DNA from: Vibrio sp. UCD-FRSSP16_30
GTDB lineage: Bacteria > Pseudomonadota > Gammaproteobacteria > Enterobacterales > Vibrionaceae
Length of the DNA: 56,522 bases
Direction of reading: 5' to 3'
NCBI RefSeq assembly: GCF_001676025.1
Contig: NZ_LZFW01000012.1
Coordinates: 1 to 56,522 of the forward strand
Under the pieces are notes generated by a model. It saw nothing but the letters and a program-made list of their open reading frames with translations. It made no database searches and was not told the DNA's origin. A program made the position numbers and the translations under genes. This document shows positions 33,355 to 42,473 of this stretch, one piece after another; position 1 is the stretch's first letter; every line of letters begins with the position of its first letter.

Positions 33355-34543
33355 TCACAACCTCTGGCACCCTCTGTTCAACACGGTTTTTTTTAATCTT
33401 TGTACAATCAATATTTGCAGCTGCAACCTGAATATTTTCAACATCAGTACTTTTAATATCAGTTTCTGCAATGCAATTGAATTCGATGCGAGTCTCTTTT
33501 TCAGCATCAAATAGGTGCACAGATTGATTATCAAAAGTCAGTCCTAGAACATCACCAGATTGAATACTTTCATGACCATTGACACGAACAACTAAACGTT
33601 GCGCGCTAAAGTCTAAGGTATTGCAGTACAGCAACAGATCAGCCCCTAGAGATTCAACTAATTCTACTTTCACGCTAAATCGAGGATTATGTTTGTCTAG
33701 TAGCAAATGCTCGGGTCTTAAACCAATTTTGAACGACTGATGAGAAAAGTCCTGCATAGCAATAGGCACAATGGTTTCACCAAGGTGAATACCGAGCTCA
33801 CTGACGTTTCCATTAAGGATATTCATCGCCGGTGAACCCATGAAGGTTGCAACAAATAACGAGGCTGGCGCATTGTAAATATCAAGGGGAGAGCCCACTT
33901 GTTCGACATTACCTTTATTGAGAACAACCAGTTTATCGGCCAGTGTCATTGCCTCTACTTGGTCATGGGTGACATAAACCGAAGTGGTGTTGAGGTTTCG
34001 TTGTAATCGTTTGATCTCCAGTCTCATTTGAACACGCAGTTTTGCGTCAAGGTTAGACAGTGGTTCATCAAACAAAAACACTTTAGGTTCGCGAACAATA
34101 GCGCGACCCATGGCGACGCGCTGACGCTGACCACCGGAAAGCTGTTTCGGCTTACGATCGAGCAGTGCGCTAAGTTCCAGCATTTCTGCCGCTTCAGTTA
34201 CTAGCTTATTGATTTGCTGCTTTGGCGTTTTGCGGTTGCGTAAACCATAAGCCATGTTATCAAACACTGACATGTGCGGATACAGAGCGTAGTTTTGAAA
34301 GACCATTGCAATATCACGTTCACCGGGTTCACGATCGTTAACCACCCGATCATCAATTTTTAGTTCGCCATCAGAAATGTCTTCTAGGCCGGCAATCATA
34401 CGCAGTAATGTTGATTTGCCACAGCCACTTGGCCCGACTAAAACCACCATCTCACCATCGTCGATAGTTAAGTTAAGTTTTTGAATTGCTTGATACCCGT
34501 TTGGGTAACACTTAGCGATATTTGAAAGAGTTAGGGTAGACAT
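33347..34543 (-). CDS. ugpC: sn-glycerol-3-phosphate ABC transporter ATPase (UgpC/MalK type)
   Basis: The 398-residue ABC ATPase has Walker A GPSGCGKST (38-46), signature LSGGQRQR and Walker B FLFDEPLSNLD. The C-terminal region (about 240-365) is the TOBE/OB regulatory domain seen in MalK/UgpC. The final 30 residues are unusually rich in Ile, Asn and Asp and may not be conserved. It lies 3 bases from ugpE. UgpC versus another sugar ATPase is decided by the neighbouring ugpB and ugpQ genes. Confidence 0.9.
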   Translation of the reverse strand: MSTLTLSNIAKCYPNGYQAIQKLNLTIDDGEMVVLVGPSGCGKSTLLRMIAGLEDISDGELKIDDRVVNDREPGERDIAMVFQNYALYPHMSVFDNMAYGLRNRKTPKQQINKLVTEAAEMLELSALLDRKPKQLSGGQRQRVAMGRAIVREPKVFLFDEPLSNLDAKLRVQMRLEIKRLQRNLNTTSVYVTHDQVEAMTLADKLVVLNKGNVEQVGSPLDIYNAPASLFVATFMGSPAMNILNGNVSELGIHLGETIVPIAMQDFSHQSFKIGLRPEHLLLDKHNPRFSVKVELVESLGADLLLYCNTLDFSAQRLVVRVNGHESIQSGDVLGLTFDNQSVHLFDAEKETRIEFNCIAETDIKSTDVENIQVAAANIDCTKIKKNRVEQRVPEVVNA

Positions 34544-34546
34544 GAT

Positions 34547-35395
34547 TTATTTCTCCGTATCCACAAGGCCTTTGACGAATGCTTTTTGCATCCCGATAAC
34601 AACGATGACAGGGGGCAGCATTGCGATAATGGTGGTGGCCATAATTTTGTTCCATTCGATGACGCCATCTACGACACCAAGCATCTGTTTAATGCCCATA
34701 ACGATGGTGTAGTAGCTAGTGTCAGTGGTGATCAGTAAAGGCCATAGATACTGATTCCAACCATAAATAAAGGTGATAACAAATAGAGCGGCGATATTGG
34801 TTCGTGATAACGGAAGCAAGATATCAAAGAAGAATTTCATTGGGCCTGCGCCATCAATTCGAGCAGCTTCAACTAGCTCTTTTGGCACCGTTAAAAAGAA
34901 CTGTCTGAACAAGAACGTAGCGGTTGCGCTGGCAATCAGCGGTATGGTTAAGCCGTAATATGAGTTCAACATATTCAGGTTAGTGATAACCTCAAATGTT
35001 GGCATGATGCGTACTTCAACCGGCAACATTAGGGTAAAAAATATCATCCAAAAAGCCAGCATTCGACCTGGGAAGTCAAAGAACACTACCGCATACGCCG
35101 ACAAGATGGAGATGGTTAATTTACCGATGGTAATGCACATCGCCATAATGAAGGAGTTCATCAACATATGAGCAATTGGCAACGCGTTATTGTTATGAGT
35201 GGCATCACCAAACAGCAATTCTTTAAATACACTAAATCCAAGATCGCCAAACCAAAGTGGGGTGCCGGTGGCAAACGCAGAATTCTCGTGAGTGGTAGCA
35301 ACCAAGGCTATCCAAACAGGAAGAGCAATAGAGACAATGCCAAAGATTAATATCAGGTGGCACATCAGTTTAAATAGGGGGCGTCTTTCTACCAT
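34547..35395 (-). CDS. ugpE: sn-glycerol-3-phosphate ABC transporter permease (UgpE)
   Basis: The 282-residue inner-membrane protein has six predicted membrane helices and the coupling EAA loop EAARIDGAGPMKFFFDILLPLS. Its stop is 3 bases from ugpC and its start abuts the ugpA stop. Together with UgpA it forms the channel. Confidence 0.92.
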   Translation of the reverse strand: MVERRPLFKLMCHLILIFGIVSIALPVWIALVATTHENSAFATGTPLWFGDLGFSVFKELLFGDATHNNNALPIAHMLMNSFIMAMCITIGKLTISILSAYAVVFFDFPGRMLAFWMIFFTLMLPVEVRIMPTFEVITNLNMLNSYYGLTIPLIASATATFLFRQFFLTVPKELVEAARIDGAGPMKFFFDILLPLSRTNIAALFVITFIYGWNQYLWPLLITTDTSYYTIVMGIKQMLGVVDGVIEWNKIMATTIIAMLPPVIVVIGMQKAFVKGLVDTEK

Positions 35396-36288
35396 TAGTA
35401 AGCGACCTTCTTTTCTACATACTTAAATTGGATCACAGTGAGCAGCGCCACTAAAACCATTAACACAACGGACTGAGCGGCAGATGAGCCAAGATCAAGA
35501 CCGATGAAACCATCGTTATAAACTTTGTAAACCAGAGTTGAAGTGCTATTGCTCGGCCCACCTTGGGTCATGGCATGGATCACCGCAAAAGTATCAAAGA
35601 AGGCATACACAAAGTTCACGACTAATAAGAAGAAACTGGTTGGTGAGATCAGCGGGAAGCTAATGGTCAAAAAACGTTTAATCGGGCCACTACCATCAAT
35701 AGCTGCCGCTTCATGCAGAGACTTAGGGACAGATTGCAATGCGGCTAGAAAAAACAAAAAGTTATAACTGATTTGTTTCCACGTAGAGGTAATGACAACC
35801 ATCCACATTGCGTGAGTACCATTTAATGTTGGGTTCCAGTCTACGCCAAAGAAATTGAGTAACTCAGTGGCCGCGCCAATAGTTGGATCAAAGAGAAATA
35901 ACCACAGCGAACCCGCCACAACAGGGGCTACCGCGTATGGCCAAATCAAAAAGGTACGATAAAAGGTGGCGCCGCGGATGATTTGTTCTGCGAATGCCGC
36001 TAAAACTAAAGCACAAACTAACGCAAGTACCGCAACACTGACGCTGAACTGAATCGTGGTTAAAAAAGAGCTTAGATAGAGCTTATCGACAAATAAATTC
36101 AAGAAGTTTTCCAATCCTACGAACTCACGAGAGAGGCCAAAAGCATCTTCTAGTTGAGTCGATTGGAAAACTGCCTGACCTGCGGGCCAGATAAAGAATA
36201 CAAGGGTGATAATTAATTGCGGCGCAATAAGGGCAATAGGAAGCCACTTGTTTTTAAATACAACTTGTGAAGACATAAATAGTTCCAA
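35395..36288 (-). CDS. ugpA: sn-glycerol-3-phosphate ABC transporter permease (UgpA)
   Basis: The 297-residue inner-membrane permease has six helices and the EAA loop [17 protein letters not shown]. It is the partner of UgpE. The 71-base gap to ugpB holds a strong hairpin (separate entry). Confidence 0.92.
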   Translation of the reverse strand: MELFMSSQVVFKNKWLPIALIAPQLIITLVFFIWPAGQAVFQSTQLEDAFGLSREFVGLENFLNLFVDKLYLSSFLTTIQFSVSVAVLALVCALVLAAFAEQIIRGATFYRTFLIWPYAVAPVVAGSLWLFLFDPTIGAATELLNFFGVDWNPTLNGTHAMWMVVITSTWKQISYNFLFFLAALQSVPKSLHEAAAIDGSGPIKRFLTISFPLISPTSFFLLVVNFVYAFFDTFAVIHAMTQGGPSNSTSTLVYKVYNDGFIGLDLGSSAAQSVVLMVLVALLTVIQFKYVEKKVAY

Positions 36289-36292
36289 TGAA

Positions 36293-36352
36293 CGCCATCT
36301 GACAGGGTTAGCGGCAAGCTAATTGCAAATGCCAGACAAATGCCAGATGGCG
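36293..36352 (-). other. intercistronic hairpin between ugpB and ugpA
   Basis: On the minus strand CGCCATCTG pairs with CAGATGGCG across a 42-base loop containing more partial self-matches. It lacks a T-run, so it looks like a stabiliser or attenuator rather than a terminator. It may explain higher levels of binding protein than permease, as in many ABC operons. Confidence 0.7.
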
Positions 36353-36359
36353 AATTTTG

Positions 36360-37667
36360 TTATTTTTGCGTGCGTTCAAAGCGACGAAGTTGTTGGTCAC
36401 CACGCTCAACAGCAGTGTTTAGTGCTGTTTTTGCTGACTTACGACCAGCCCAAACTGCTTCTAGCTCTTCATTGATGATGTCGCGTGTTTGCAGGAAGTT
36501 ACCAAAACGAATGCCTTTTGAGTTTTCCGTTGGCGCAGTTGCAGTCATCTGCACAACGGCTGTATCAGTTCCTGGGTTAGCTTGGTAGAAGCCTTCTTTC
36601 TTAGTCAAGTCGTAGGCATCTTGAGTGATTGGTAGGTAACCCGTCGCTTTGTGCCACTCAGATTGAACTTGTGCACTAGACAGGTAAGTAAAGAACTCTG
36701 CTACGCCTTTGTATTCTTCACTTGAGTGTCCACGAAGAACCCATAAAGAAGCACCGCCAATGATGGTGTTTTGTGGCTTAGCAATTAGGCTATCTTCATA
36801 AGGAAGTTGAGCAACACCGACATCAATGCCTTTCATGTTCTCTTGAATGCCTGCAAGACCCGCTGAAGAGCCCATTGTCATTGCACATTCGCCTGTGTAG
36901 AAAAGAGGCATTCCGTCTGATTGACGACCGCCATATTTAAATACGCCATCTTTAGCCCATTTCGCCATTTGGTCGATGTGCTTTACAAATGGTTCTGAGT
37001 TAAAGGTGTACTCAGTGTCAAAACCGCCAAAGCCGTTTTGTTTGGTTGCGACAGGAATGTTGTTACGTGCTGCAAAGTTTTCGATTTGAACCCAAGACTG
37101 CCAAGTGGTAGTAAAGCCACACTGAGCACCAGACTTCATTAGTTTAAGAGAAACTTCTTCCATCTCTTTCCAAGTCTTTGGTGCTTCTTTGATGCCCGCT
37201 TTTGCGAACATATCTTGGTTGTAGTACAGCACTGGGGTTGAGCTGTTAAATGGCATAGAGACCATTTTGCCATCATTGGTTGTGTAGTAACCGGTTACCG
37301 CCGGAAGGTAGTCACTTGAGTTGAATTTCTCTTTAGTGTCTTCCATTAGTTGGTAAACAGGGTAGATAGCTTGCTCTGCACCCATCATGGTAGCAGTGCC
37401 GACTTCAAATACTTGCACAATGGCTGGTTGCTCTTTGGCGCGGAAAGCGGCAATAGCACTGGTCATTGTTTCTGCGTAGCTACCCTTGAAAACAGGCTTG
37501 ATCTCATACTCAGACTGGCTTGCATTGAAGTCAGTGGCAATTTCATTCACTTTCTCACCAAGAGCGCCACCCATTGCGTGCCACCATTCAACTTCCGTTT
37601 TTGCATGAGCTTGTGCACTCAGTAGTGCGGTTGCTAGTACAGCGCCAGTAAAGCGTGTCATCGACAT
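36360..37667 (-). CDS. ugpB: sn-glycerol-3-phosphate-binding protein (UgpB)
   Basis: The 435-residue periplasmic protein has a signal peptide ending AHA (about residue 22) and a family-1 extracellular solute-binding fold. Segments EVEWWHAMGGALGEKV, FNSSTPVLYYNQDMF and IIGGASLWVLRGHS are characteristic of UgpB. It binds glycerol-3-phosphate or its diesters. As the first gene of the minus-strand operon it should be the most abundant product. The promoter region contains an inverted repeat (37808-37829). Confidence 0.92.
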   Translation of the reverse strand: MSMTRFTGAVLATALLSAQAHAKTEVEWWHAMGGALGEKVNEIATDFNASQSEYEIKPVFKGSYAETMTSAIAAFRAKEQPAIVQVFEVGTATMMGAEQAIYPVYQLMEDTKEKFNSSDYLPAVTGYYTTNDGKMVSMPFNSSTPVLYYNQDMFAKAGIKEAPKTWKEMEEVSLKLMKSGAQCGFTTTWQSWVQIENFAARNNIPVATKQNGFGGFDTEYTFNSEPFVKHIDQMAKWAKDGVFKYGGRQSDGMPLFYTGECAMTMGSSAGLAGIQENMKGIDVGVAQLPYEDSLIAKPQNTIIGGASLWVLRGHSSEEYKGVAEFFTYLSSAQVQSEWHKATGYLPITQDAYDLTKKEGFYQANPGTDTAVVQMTATAPTENSKGIRFGNFLQTRDIINEELEAVWAGRKSAKTALNTAVERGDQQLRRFERTQK

Positions 37668-37807
37668 AATTGTTCCCTTTTAAACTTGAGTAATCAAAAT
37701 GGAAAATGAAAGTGAGTCTGAATATCTGTCAGCGTTGTTGTGTATTCAGATTCGTTTCTGTTCAAGTGAAAGTTAGCGGAGATAAATGACGTTTCGATTA
37801 CAGATAA

Positions 37808-37829
37808 ATGAACTTAATTGAATGTTCAT
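37808..37829. promoter_or_regulatory. inverted repeat in the ugpB-ugpQ intergenic region, candidate operator
   Basis: ATGAAC and GTTCAT arms (6 bp each, perfect) stand 10 bases apart. They lie between the divergent ugpB and ugpQ starts. The adjacent DeoR/GlpR-like regulator gene makes it a plausible operator; PhoB boxes of the usual direct-repeat form were not found. Confidence 0.45.
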
Positions 37830-37917
37830 ATTTAAAATATGCGCCATAAATTTGTCATAATTGACTGACATGATTCATGTGAATTTTAATCATTAAAGCA
37901 TGACGGAAATGCCTCTT

Positions 37918-38646
37918 ATGTGTAAAACAATCGCTCATCGTGGCCTTTCAAGCCAAGCCCCAGAAAATACATTATCTGCATTTAAACTTGCTGTAGAGAA
38001 GGGCAGTCGTTGGATTGAAATTGATGTGCAGCTTTCGCGTGATGGGGTACCGGTTGTTATCCATGATGAAACGGTTAACCGATGCACAAATGGTCGGGGT
38101 TTGATTAGAGAAATGACGTTATCGCAACTAAAAGTGCTTGATGCAGGGCTTTGGTTTGGTGATAAATTTCAAAATGAACCGATACCCACATTATTGGAAA
38201 CATTACAGTTTATTCAACAAGCCAATGTGAGCTTAAACATTGAGCTTAAAATCTACCCTGATGACGATATTGCGTTGTTATGTAGCCAAGTTGCCAAGAT
38301 AATTGAGGCATCGGGTATCGCTGAAAATCAGCTGTTATTTTCGAGTTTTGAAACCAGTGCACTGGCATTGATGCAAGCGCGACTACCTGAGATTCGTCGT
38401 GGTCAGCTTTGGCATAAAATTCCCCGTAACGCTTTGTCTGTTTTACAGGCGCTGGATGCTTATAGTGTGCACTGTGACTATCGCTTCCTGACGCAGAATC
38501 TCGCTCAAGAAGTGAAAAAAGGTCACTATCAACTTTATTGTTATACGCCTAATTTCCCAGAGTTGGTCGAACAGCACTGGCTTTGGGGAGTAGACATGAT
38601 GATTACGGATATTCCGCAAGCTTATACCGCACTGCAAACAGCCTAG
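37918..38646 (+). CDS. ugpQ: glycerophosphodiester phosphodiesterase (UgpQ)
   Basis: The 242-residue cytosolic enzyme cleaves glycerophosphodiesters to glycerol-3-phosphate and the alcohol. The GDPD motifs are present: AHRG, PENT, EIDVQLSRDG, HDE and, later, ELKI. I chose the ATG at 37918 because GGAA lies 9 bases before it; an upstream ATG at 37900 has no ribosome site. It lacks a signal peptide, so it matches UgpQ rather than GlpQ. Ugp imports the diester and UgpQ acts inside. It is directly followed by the regulator gene. Confidence 0.9.
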   Translation: MCKTIAHRGLSSQAPENTLSAFKLAVEKGSRWIEIDVQLSRDGVPVVIHDETVNRCTNGRGLIREMTLSQLKVLDAGLWFGDKFQNEPIPTLLETLQFIQQANVSLNIELKIYPDDDIALLCSQVAKIIEASGIAENQLLFSSFETSALALMQARLPEIRRGQLWHKIPRNALSVLQALDAYSVHCDYRFLTQNLAQEVKKGHYQLYCYTPNFPELVEQHWLWGVDMMITDIPQAYTALQTA

Positions 38647-38648
38647 TT

Positions 38649-39410
38649 ATGCGAAATTTAAGCGTGCGACAACAGCAAATTATTGATCTTATTTCTAGGC
38701 AGGAATATTGCACAATTGAAGCGCTTTCTGAGTTATTTAGCGTAACTACTCAAACTATCCGCCGAGATATTAATAAGCTGTGTAATCTGCGATTAGCACA
38801 GCGTCATCATGGCGGTGTGAGCCTGCCACCTACATTAGTGAATCGAAGTTATGTGTCGAGAAGTCATACTAATCAAGATGATAAACGCGCTATTGCGCAA
38901 AGTGTGGTTGAGCAGATCCCTGACGGGTGTACCTTATTTCTGGGGATTGGCACTACTATTGCGTTAATTGCTGAGCTTTTGGTTAATCATACGCAGCTTC
39001 GAGTCGTCACTAATAACTTTCAGGCCGCGCATATCTTATCTCAATATGAACAAATAGAGATTTGGATTGCTGGTGGAAAATTAAGAACCAATGATGGTGA
39101 TATTACTGGTGAGGGTGTCAGTACCTTTTTTAGTAAATTTAGTGCTGATATTGGCATTGTTGGCTGCGCAGCGGTTTCTCAAGTCAGTGAATCTAATCCG
39201 TTAGATCTGCTGAGTAACGAGCATCAACATAAGCCAATAATTGAATGTGCAATGGAGCATGAGCTGCAAGAAGCCGAAGTTAGCCAAAATATTTTAATAG
39301 GATCGCGGCAAAAATGGCTGGTGGCTAATCCAACGAAGTGGCATAGAAAAGCGAATGCTAAAGTGGCTAACCTTTGTCAGTTTGATCAAGTATTTAGTGG
39401 TCAGAACTGA
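38649..39410 (+). CDS. DeoR/GlpR-family transcriptional regulator
   Basis: The 253-residue regulator starts at the ATG at 38649, two bases after the ugpQ stop. It has a DeoR helix-turn-helix (about residues 5-60, with TTQTIRRDI and HHGG) and a sugar-phosphate isomerase-like effector domain (CTLFLGIGTT and VTNNFQAA fit the DeoR motif). The usual late DYHE-type segment is replaced by a diverged stretch (LLSNEHQHKPIIE). It resembles GlpR of E. coli in size and layout, and probably senses glycerol-3-phosphate. It should repress the ugp genes; operator candidate at 37808-37829. Confidence 0.87.
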   Translation: MRNLSVRQQQIIDLISRQEYCTIEALSELFSVTTQTIRRDINKLCNLRLAQRHHGGVSLPPTLVNRSYVSRSHTNQDDKRAIAQSVVEQIPDGCTLFLGIGTTIALIAELLVNHTQLRVVTNNFQAAHILSQYEQIEIWIAGGKLRTNDGDITGEGVSTFFSKFSADIGIVGCAAVSQVSESNPLDLLSNEHQHKPIIECAMEHELQEAEVSQNILIGSRQKWLVANPTKWHRKANAKVANLCQFDQVFSGQN

Positions 39411-39438
39411 CTTTCATTCTGTTATAAGTCATTGATAT

Positions 39439-39465
39439 AACGGTCGAATATGTCGACCGTTTTTT
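39439..39465 (+). terminator. intrinsic terminator after the DeoR-like gene
   Basis: A perfect 9-bp stem (AACGGTCGA / TCGACCGTT) with a 5-base loop runs into TTTTTATTTT. Confidence 0.85.
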
Positions 39466-39629
39466 ATTTTACCTCTTTCTTTTTATCCTCTTGTTTGTCC
39501 TTACTTTATCTATTTTTTCGATAACAATTGCATGCTGTCTTAATGGTCAATTGTGACTTTCCTCACTCGAATATGTTTTTTTTGAAAAAAGAGTGTAACT
39601 AAATGTCAGAATCATTTACATTACGTGAA

Positions 39630-39644
39630 TAGGAATGATTATCA
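39630..39644. promoter_or_regulatory. Fur-box-like site upstream of the imelysin gene
   Basis: TAGGAATGATTATCA matches the 7-1-7 Fur consensus TGATAATNATTATCA at 11 of 14 specified positions, with the right half complete. It lies about 40 bases before the imelysin start codon, in the right place for iron-dependent repression. Confidence 0.6.
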
Positions 39645-39683
39645 GTGGCATTATTAAATACAAGTAAAGGGATTTACATAGAT

Positions 39684-40940
39684 ATGAGACAGAACATTGT
39701 TTTTTCAGCCGTCGCTTCATTGGTGCTATTTAGCAGCCAATCTTTAGCTAAAGAAGTTACCGAGCAACAAGTGGTATCGCATTATGCTGATATTGCACAC
39801 TCAGTTTATTTTGATGCACTGACTACAGCGCAAACATTAAATAAAAGTATCGATGCTTTTGTTGCAGCGCCGTCAGAAGCGGGTTTTGCGCAATTAAAGC
39901 AGGCTTGGCTGAATGCACGAGTACCCTATCAGCAGTCAGAAGTATTTCGTTTTGGTAACCCAGTTGTTGATGATTGGGAAGGGCAGTTAAATGCATGGCC
40001 ACTCGATGAAGGCTTAATTGACTATGTTGCCGCTGGATACCAATTTGAAATGGGTAATCAAGGCGCAACAGCCAATATTGTTGCAAACACTGAGCTTGTG
40101 ATTGGCAATACAACACTAGATACCAACAAAATCACACCTGAGCTTATTGCGAGTTTGAATGAGCTAGGCGGTTCAGAAGCCAATGTTGCATCCGGCTATC
40201 ATGCTATTGAGTTCTTGTTGTGGGGACAAGATCTCAATGGTACTGACAGCGGTGCGGGTGAGCGTAAATATACCGATTATATTGTGGGTGAAGGCTGTAC
40301 AAATGGTCACTGTGATCGTCGCGGTGAATATCTACAAGCGACGGCCGATCTATTGGTGAGCGACCTTGAGTGGATGGAGAAGCAATGGTCTGCTGATGTA
40401 AAAGATAACTACCGCCAAACCTTGCTTGCGGAACCATCAGATAACGGTTTGCGCAGAATGTTGTTTGGAATGGGTTCGCTATCTTTGGGTGAACTGGCCG
40501 GAGAGAGAATGAAGGTCGCACTTGAAGCAGGTTCAACAGAAGATGAGCATGATTGTTTTTCAGATAACACTCATAACTCGCATTTCTACAATGAGCTGGG
40601 TATTTACAATGTATATACTGGCACTTATACCCGCACAGATGGCAGCAAGGTAACTGGGCCTAGCATCGCTCATCTTGTTGCACAAAAAGATGAACAATCA
40701 GCGAAGCAAATCCAACAACAGTTTGATGCGACTATCGCTCAAGTGGGTCAGCTAGTCGATTCTGCAACGCAAAAAGATCAACACTTTGACCAATTGATTG
40801 CGGCTAATAATAAGCAAGGGCAACAGCTAGTCGAAGATACGATTCAATCTTTGGTGAAACAAACTCAAGCCATTGAGAAAAGTGCCAACATTTTAGGCAT
40901 TACGAGCCTAAACCCTGATACCGCGGATCATCATTTTTAA
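39684..40940 (+). CDS. imelysin-family (M75-like) periplasmic iron-uptake protein
   Basis: The 418-residue secreted protein has a signal peptide (MRQNIVFSAVASLVLFSSQ, cleavage near LAK). The GxHxxE-type motif GYHAIEFLLWGQD and the long all-helical sequence fit the imelysin/insulinase-cleaving membrane protein family, which is iron-regulated. It begins at the ATG at 39684, with AAAGGG upstream; the GTG at 39645 is less suited. It heads a four-gene iron group. The peptidase activity of the family is doubtful; it is more likely an iron-binding or uptake accessory. Confidence 0.85.
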   Translation: MRQNIVFSAVASLVLFSSQSLAKEVTEQQVVSHYADIAHSVYFDALTTAQTLNKSIDAFVAAPSEAGFAQLKQAWLNARVPYQQSEVFRFGNPVVDDWEGQLNAWPLDEGLIDYVAAGYQFEMGNQGATANIVANTELVIGNTTLDTNKITPELIASLNELGGSEANVASGYHAIEFLLWGQDLNGTDSGAGERKYTDYIVGEGCTNGHCDRRGEYLQATADLLVSDLEWMEKQWSADVKDNYRQTLLAEPSDNGLRRMLFGMGSLSLGELAGERMKVALEAGSTEDEHDCFSDNTHNSHFYNELGIYNVYTGTYTRTDGSKVTGPSIAHLVAQKDEQSAKQIQQQFDATIAQVGQLVDSATQKDQHFDQLIAANNKQGQQLVEDTIQSLVKQTQAIEKSANILGITSLNPDTADHHF

Positions 40941-40972
40941 CTTATAAAATTGACGTTCTAAGTTGATGATTT

Positions 40973-40996
40973 AAAGAGGCGATAAGCGCCTCTTTT
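40973..40996 (+). terminator. terminator between imelysin and di-heme oxidoreductase genes
   Basis: AAAGAGGCG / CGCCTCTTT with an ATAAG loop and a TTTT tail. It would limit read-through into the next gene, 34 bases downstream. Confidence 0.75.
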
Positions 40997-41014
40997 GTCA
41001 GTTATATAAATTAA

Positions 41015-41030
41015 TGATAATGGACTATCA
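41015..41030. promoter_or_regulatory. Fur-like palindrome and possible promoter at the start codon of the next gene
   Basis: TGATAATGGACTATCA is a Fur-like palindrome with one extra base in the centre. It covers a possible -10 (GATAAT, 41016-41021), and TTGTCA at 40995-41000 could be the -35 (15-base spacing). Its last base is the A of the ATG at 41030. Confidence 0.4.
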
Positions 41031-42430
41031 TGCTTACAATTTTTCGTAATATTTCCGCTCTATTTTTTGTTGTTTGCTCTTTGATGAGTAACGCCGTTTT
41101 CGCTTATGAAGTGAAATCTGGCGGTGATACCACGGTCAAAAAAGAAGGGCCAAATGCCTTTTCTCTACCAGCGGCTAATCTGCCTATTTCAAAACGATTG
41201 GATTTTAGTGTCGGTAATAGCTTTTTTAAAAATCCTTGGGTTCAAGCTCCTGCCACCACCGATGCTCGCGATGGTTTAGGGCCATTATTTAACACTAATG
41301 GCTGTCAAAACTGTCATATAAAAGATGGGCGAGGTCATCCACCAGAGGCCAACGATACTCATGCGGTCTCTTTGCTTGTTCGAATGAGCATTCCTGCCGT
41401 CACTCAACAGCAAAAGCAGCAGTTGATTAGATCTGGCGTCATACCTGAGCCGAACTACGGCGGTCAACTGCAAGACTTTGCCCTTCCTGATCAAGACGCG
41501 GAAGGCAAAATTAATATTCGTTATCAAACGGTACCGGTGACTTTCTCTGATGGCACAGTAGTGAATTTAAGAAAACCAATACTCTCTTTAAGTCATTTGA
41601 ATTATGGCGATTTAGCACCAAATACGATGCTGTCGGCGCGTGTTGCTCCGCCAATGATTGGCTTGGGTTTACTGGAAAGTATCCCCGAGCAAACGATTCT
41701 TGAATGGCAAGATATTGACGACAGCAATGGTGACGGGATCTCGGGCAAAGCCAATCAGGTTTGGAGTGTGGCTGAGAATAAAACAGTGCTCGGTCGTTTT
41801 GGTTGGAAAGCGGGGCAACCAACGTTAATGCAGCAAAATGCAGCTGCATTTAACGGTGATCTTGGTCTGACTAGCCGATTATTTGCTAATGAAAACTGCA
41901 GCCAATCTCAAGCTCTTTGTACCGAACTACCTAACGGTGGTGAGTTTGAAGTCAGTGATAATATTTTAGATTTTGTCGAGTTTTATTCGCAGCACCTTGC
42001 GGTTCCTACGCGTCGAAATACACAAGATAAACAAGTACAGCTTGGCGAGAAAGTCTTTGCTAACGCCGGTTGTGATAGTTGTCATAAGCCAAGTGTTACC
42101 ACTGCTGTGCGTTCGGAACGCCCTGCATTATCAAAGCAAGTGATTAGTCCATATACCGATATGCTGTTGCATGATATGGGGGAAGGGCTTGCCGACAATA
42201 GACCTGAATTTATTGCCAATGGACAAGAATGGCGCACCGCACCTTTGTGGGGGCTGGGCTACACCAAAGAAGTTAATGGACACACGTACTTTTTGCATGA
42301 TGGTCGCGCAAGAAATGCTTTAGAAGCGGTATTGTGGCACGGCGGGGAAGCCAAATCAGCGCAGCAATATGTATTGAATTTAGACAAAGAAAATCGCGAT
42401 GCTTTAGTGGCATTTTTGAATTCGTTGTAA
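41030..42430 (+). CDS. di-heme oxidoreductase, CxxCH type (DhoT/DUF1111)
   Basis: The 466-residue exported c-type cytochrome has a signal peptide (cleavage near VFA) and two heme-binding motifs, CQNCH (92-96) and CDSCH (348-352). A separate strand-rich region lies between them. Proteins of this kind stand next to imelysins in iron-linked operons. It may oxidise or reduce an iron or redox partner, but the partner is unknown. The Fur-like palindrome overlaps its start. Confidence 0.87.
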   Translation: MLTIFRNISALFFVVCSLMSNAVFAYEVKSGGDTTVKKEGPNAFSLPAANLPISKRLDFSVGNSFFKNPWVQAPATTDARDGLGPLFNTNGCQNCHIKDGRGHPPEANDTHAVSLLVRMSIPAVTQQQKQQLIRSGVIPEPNYGGQLQDFALPDQDAEGKINIRYQTVPVTFSDGTVVNLRKPILSLSHLNYGDLAPNTMLSARVAPPMIGLGLLESIPEQTILEWQDIDDSNGDGISGKANQVWSVAENKTVLGRFGWKAGQPTLMQQNAAAFNGDLGLTSRLFANENCSQSQALCTELPNGGEFEVSDNILDFVEFYSQHLAVPTRRNTQDKQVQLGEKVFANAGCDSCHKPSVTTAVRSERPALSKQVISPYTDMLLHDMGEGLADNRPEFIANGQEWRTAPLWGLGYTKEVNGHTYFLHDGRARNALEAVLWHGGEAKSAQQYVLNLDKENRDALVAFLNSL

Positions 42431-42473
42431 TGCTAATTACTACGATAGATATCATGCATTTAAAGGGAATAAA

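Noticed and set aside
37852..37872. Possible Pho box (TGTCATAATTGACTGACA)
   Set aside because: The TGTCA and TGACA elements form an inverted pair and not the direct 11-base repeat needed for PhoB.
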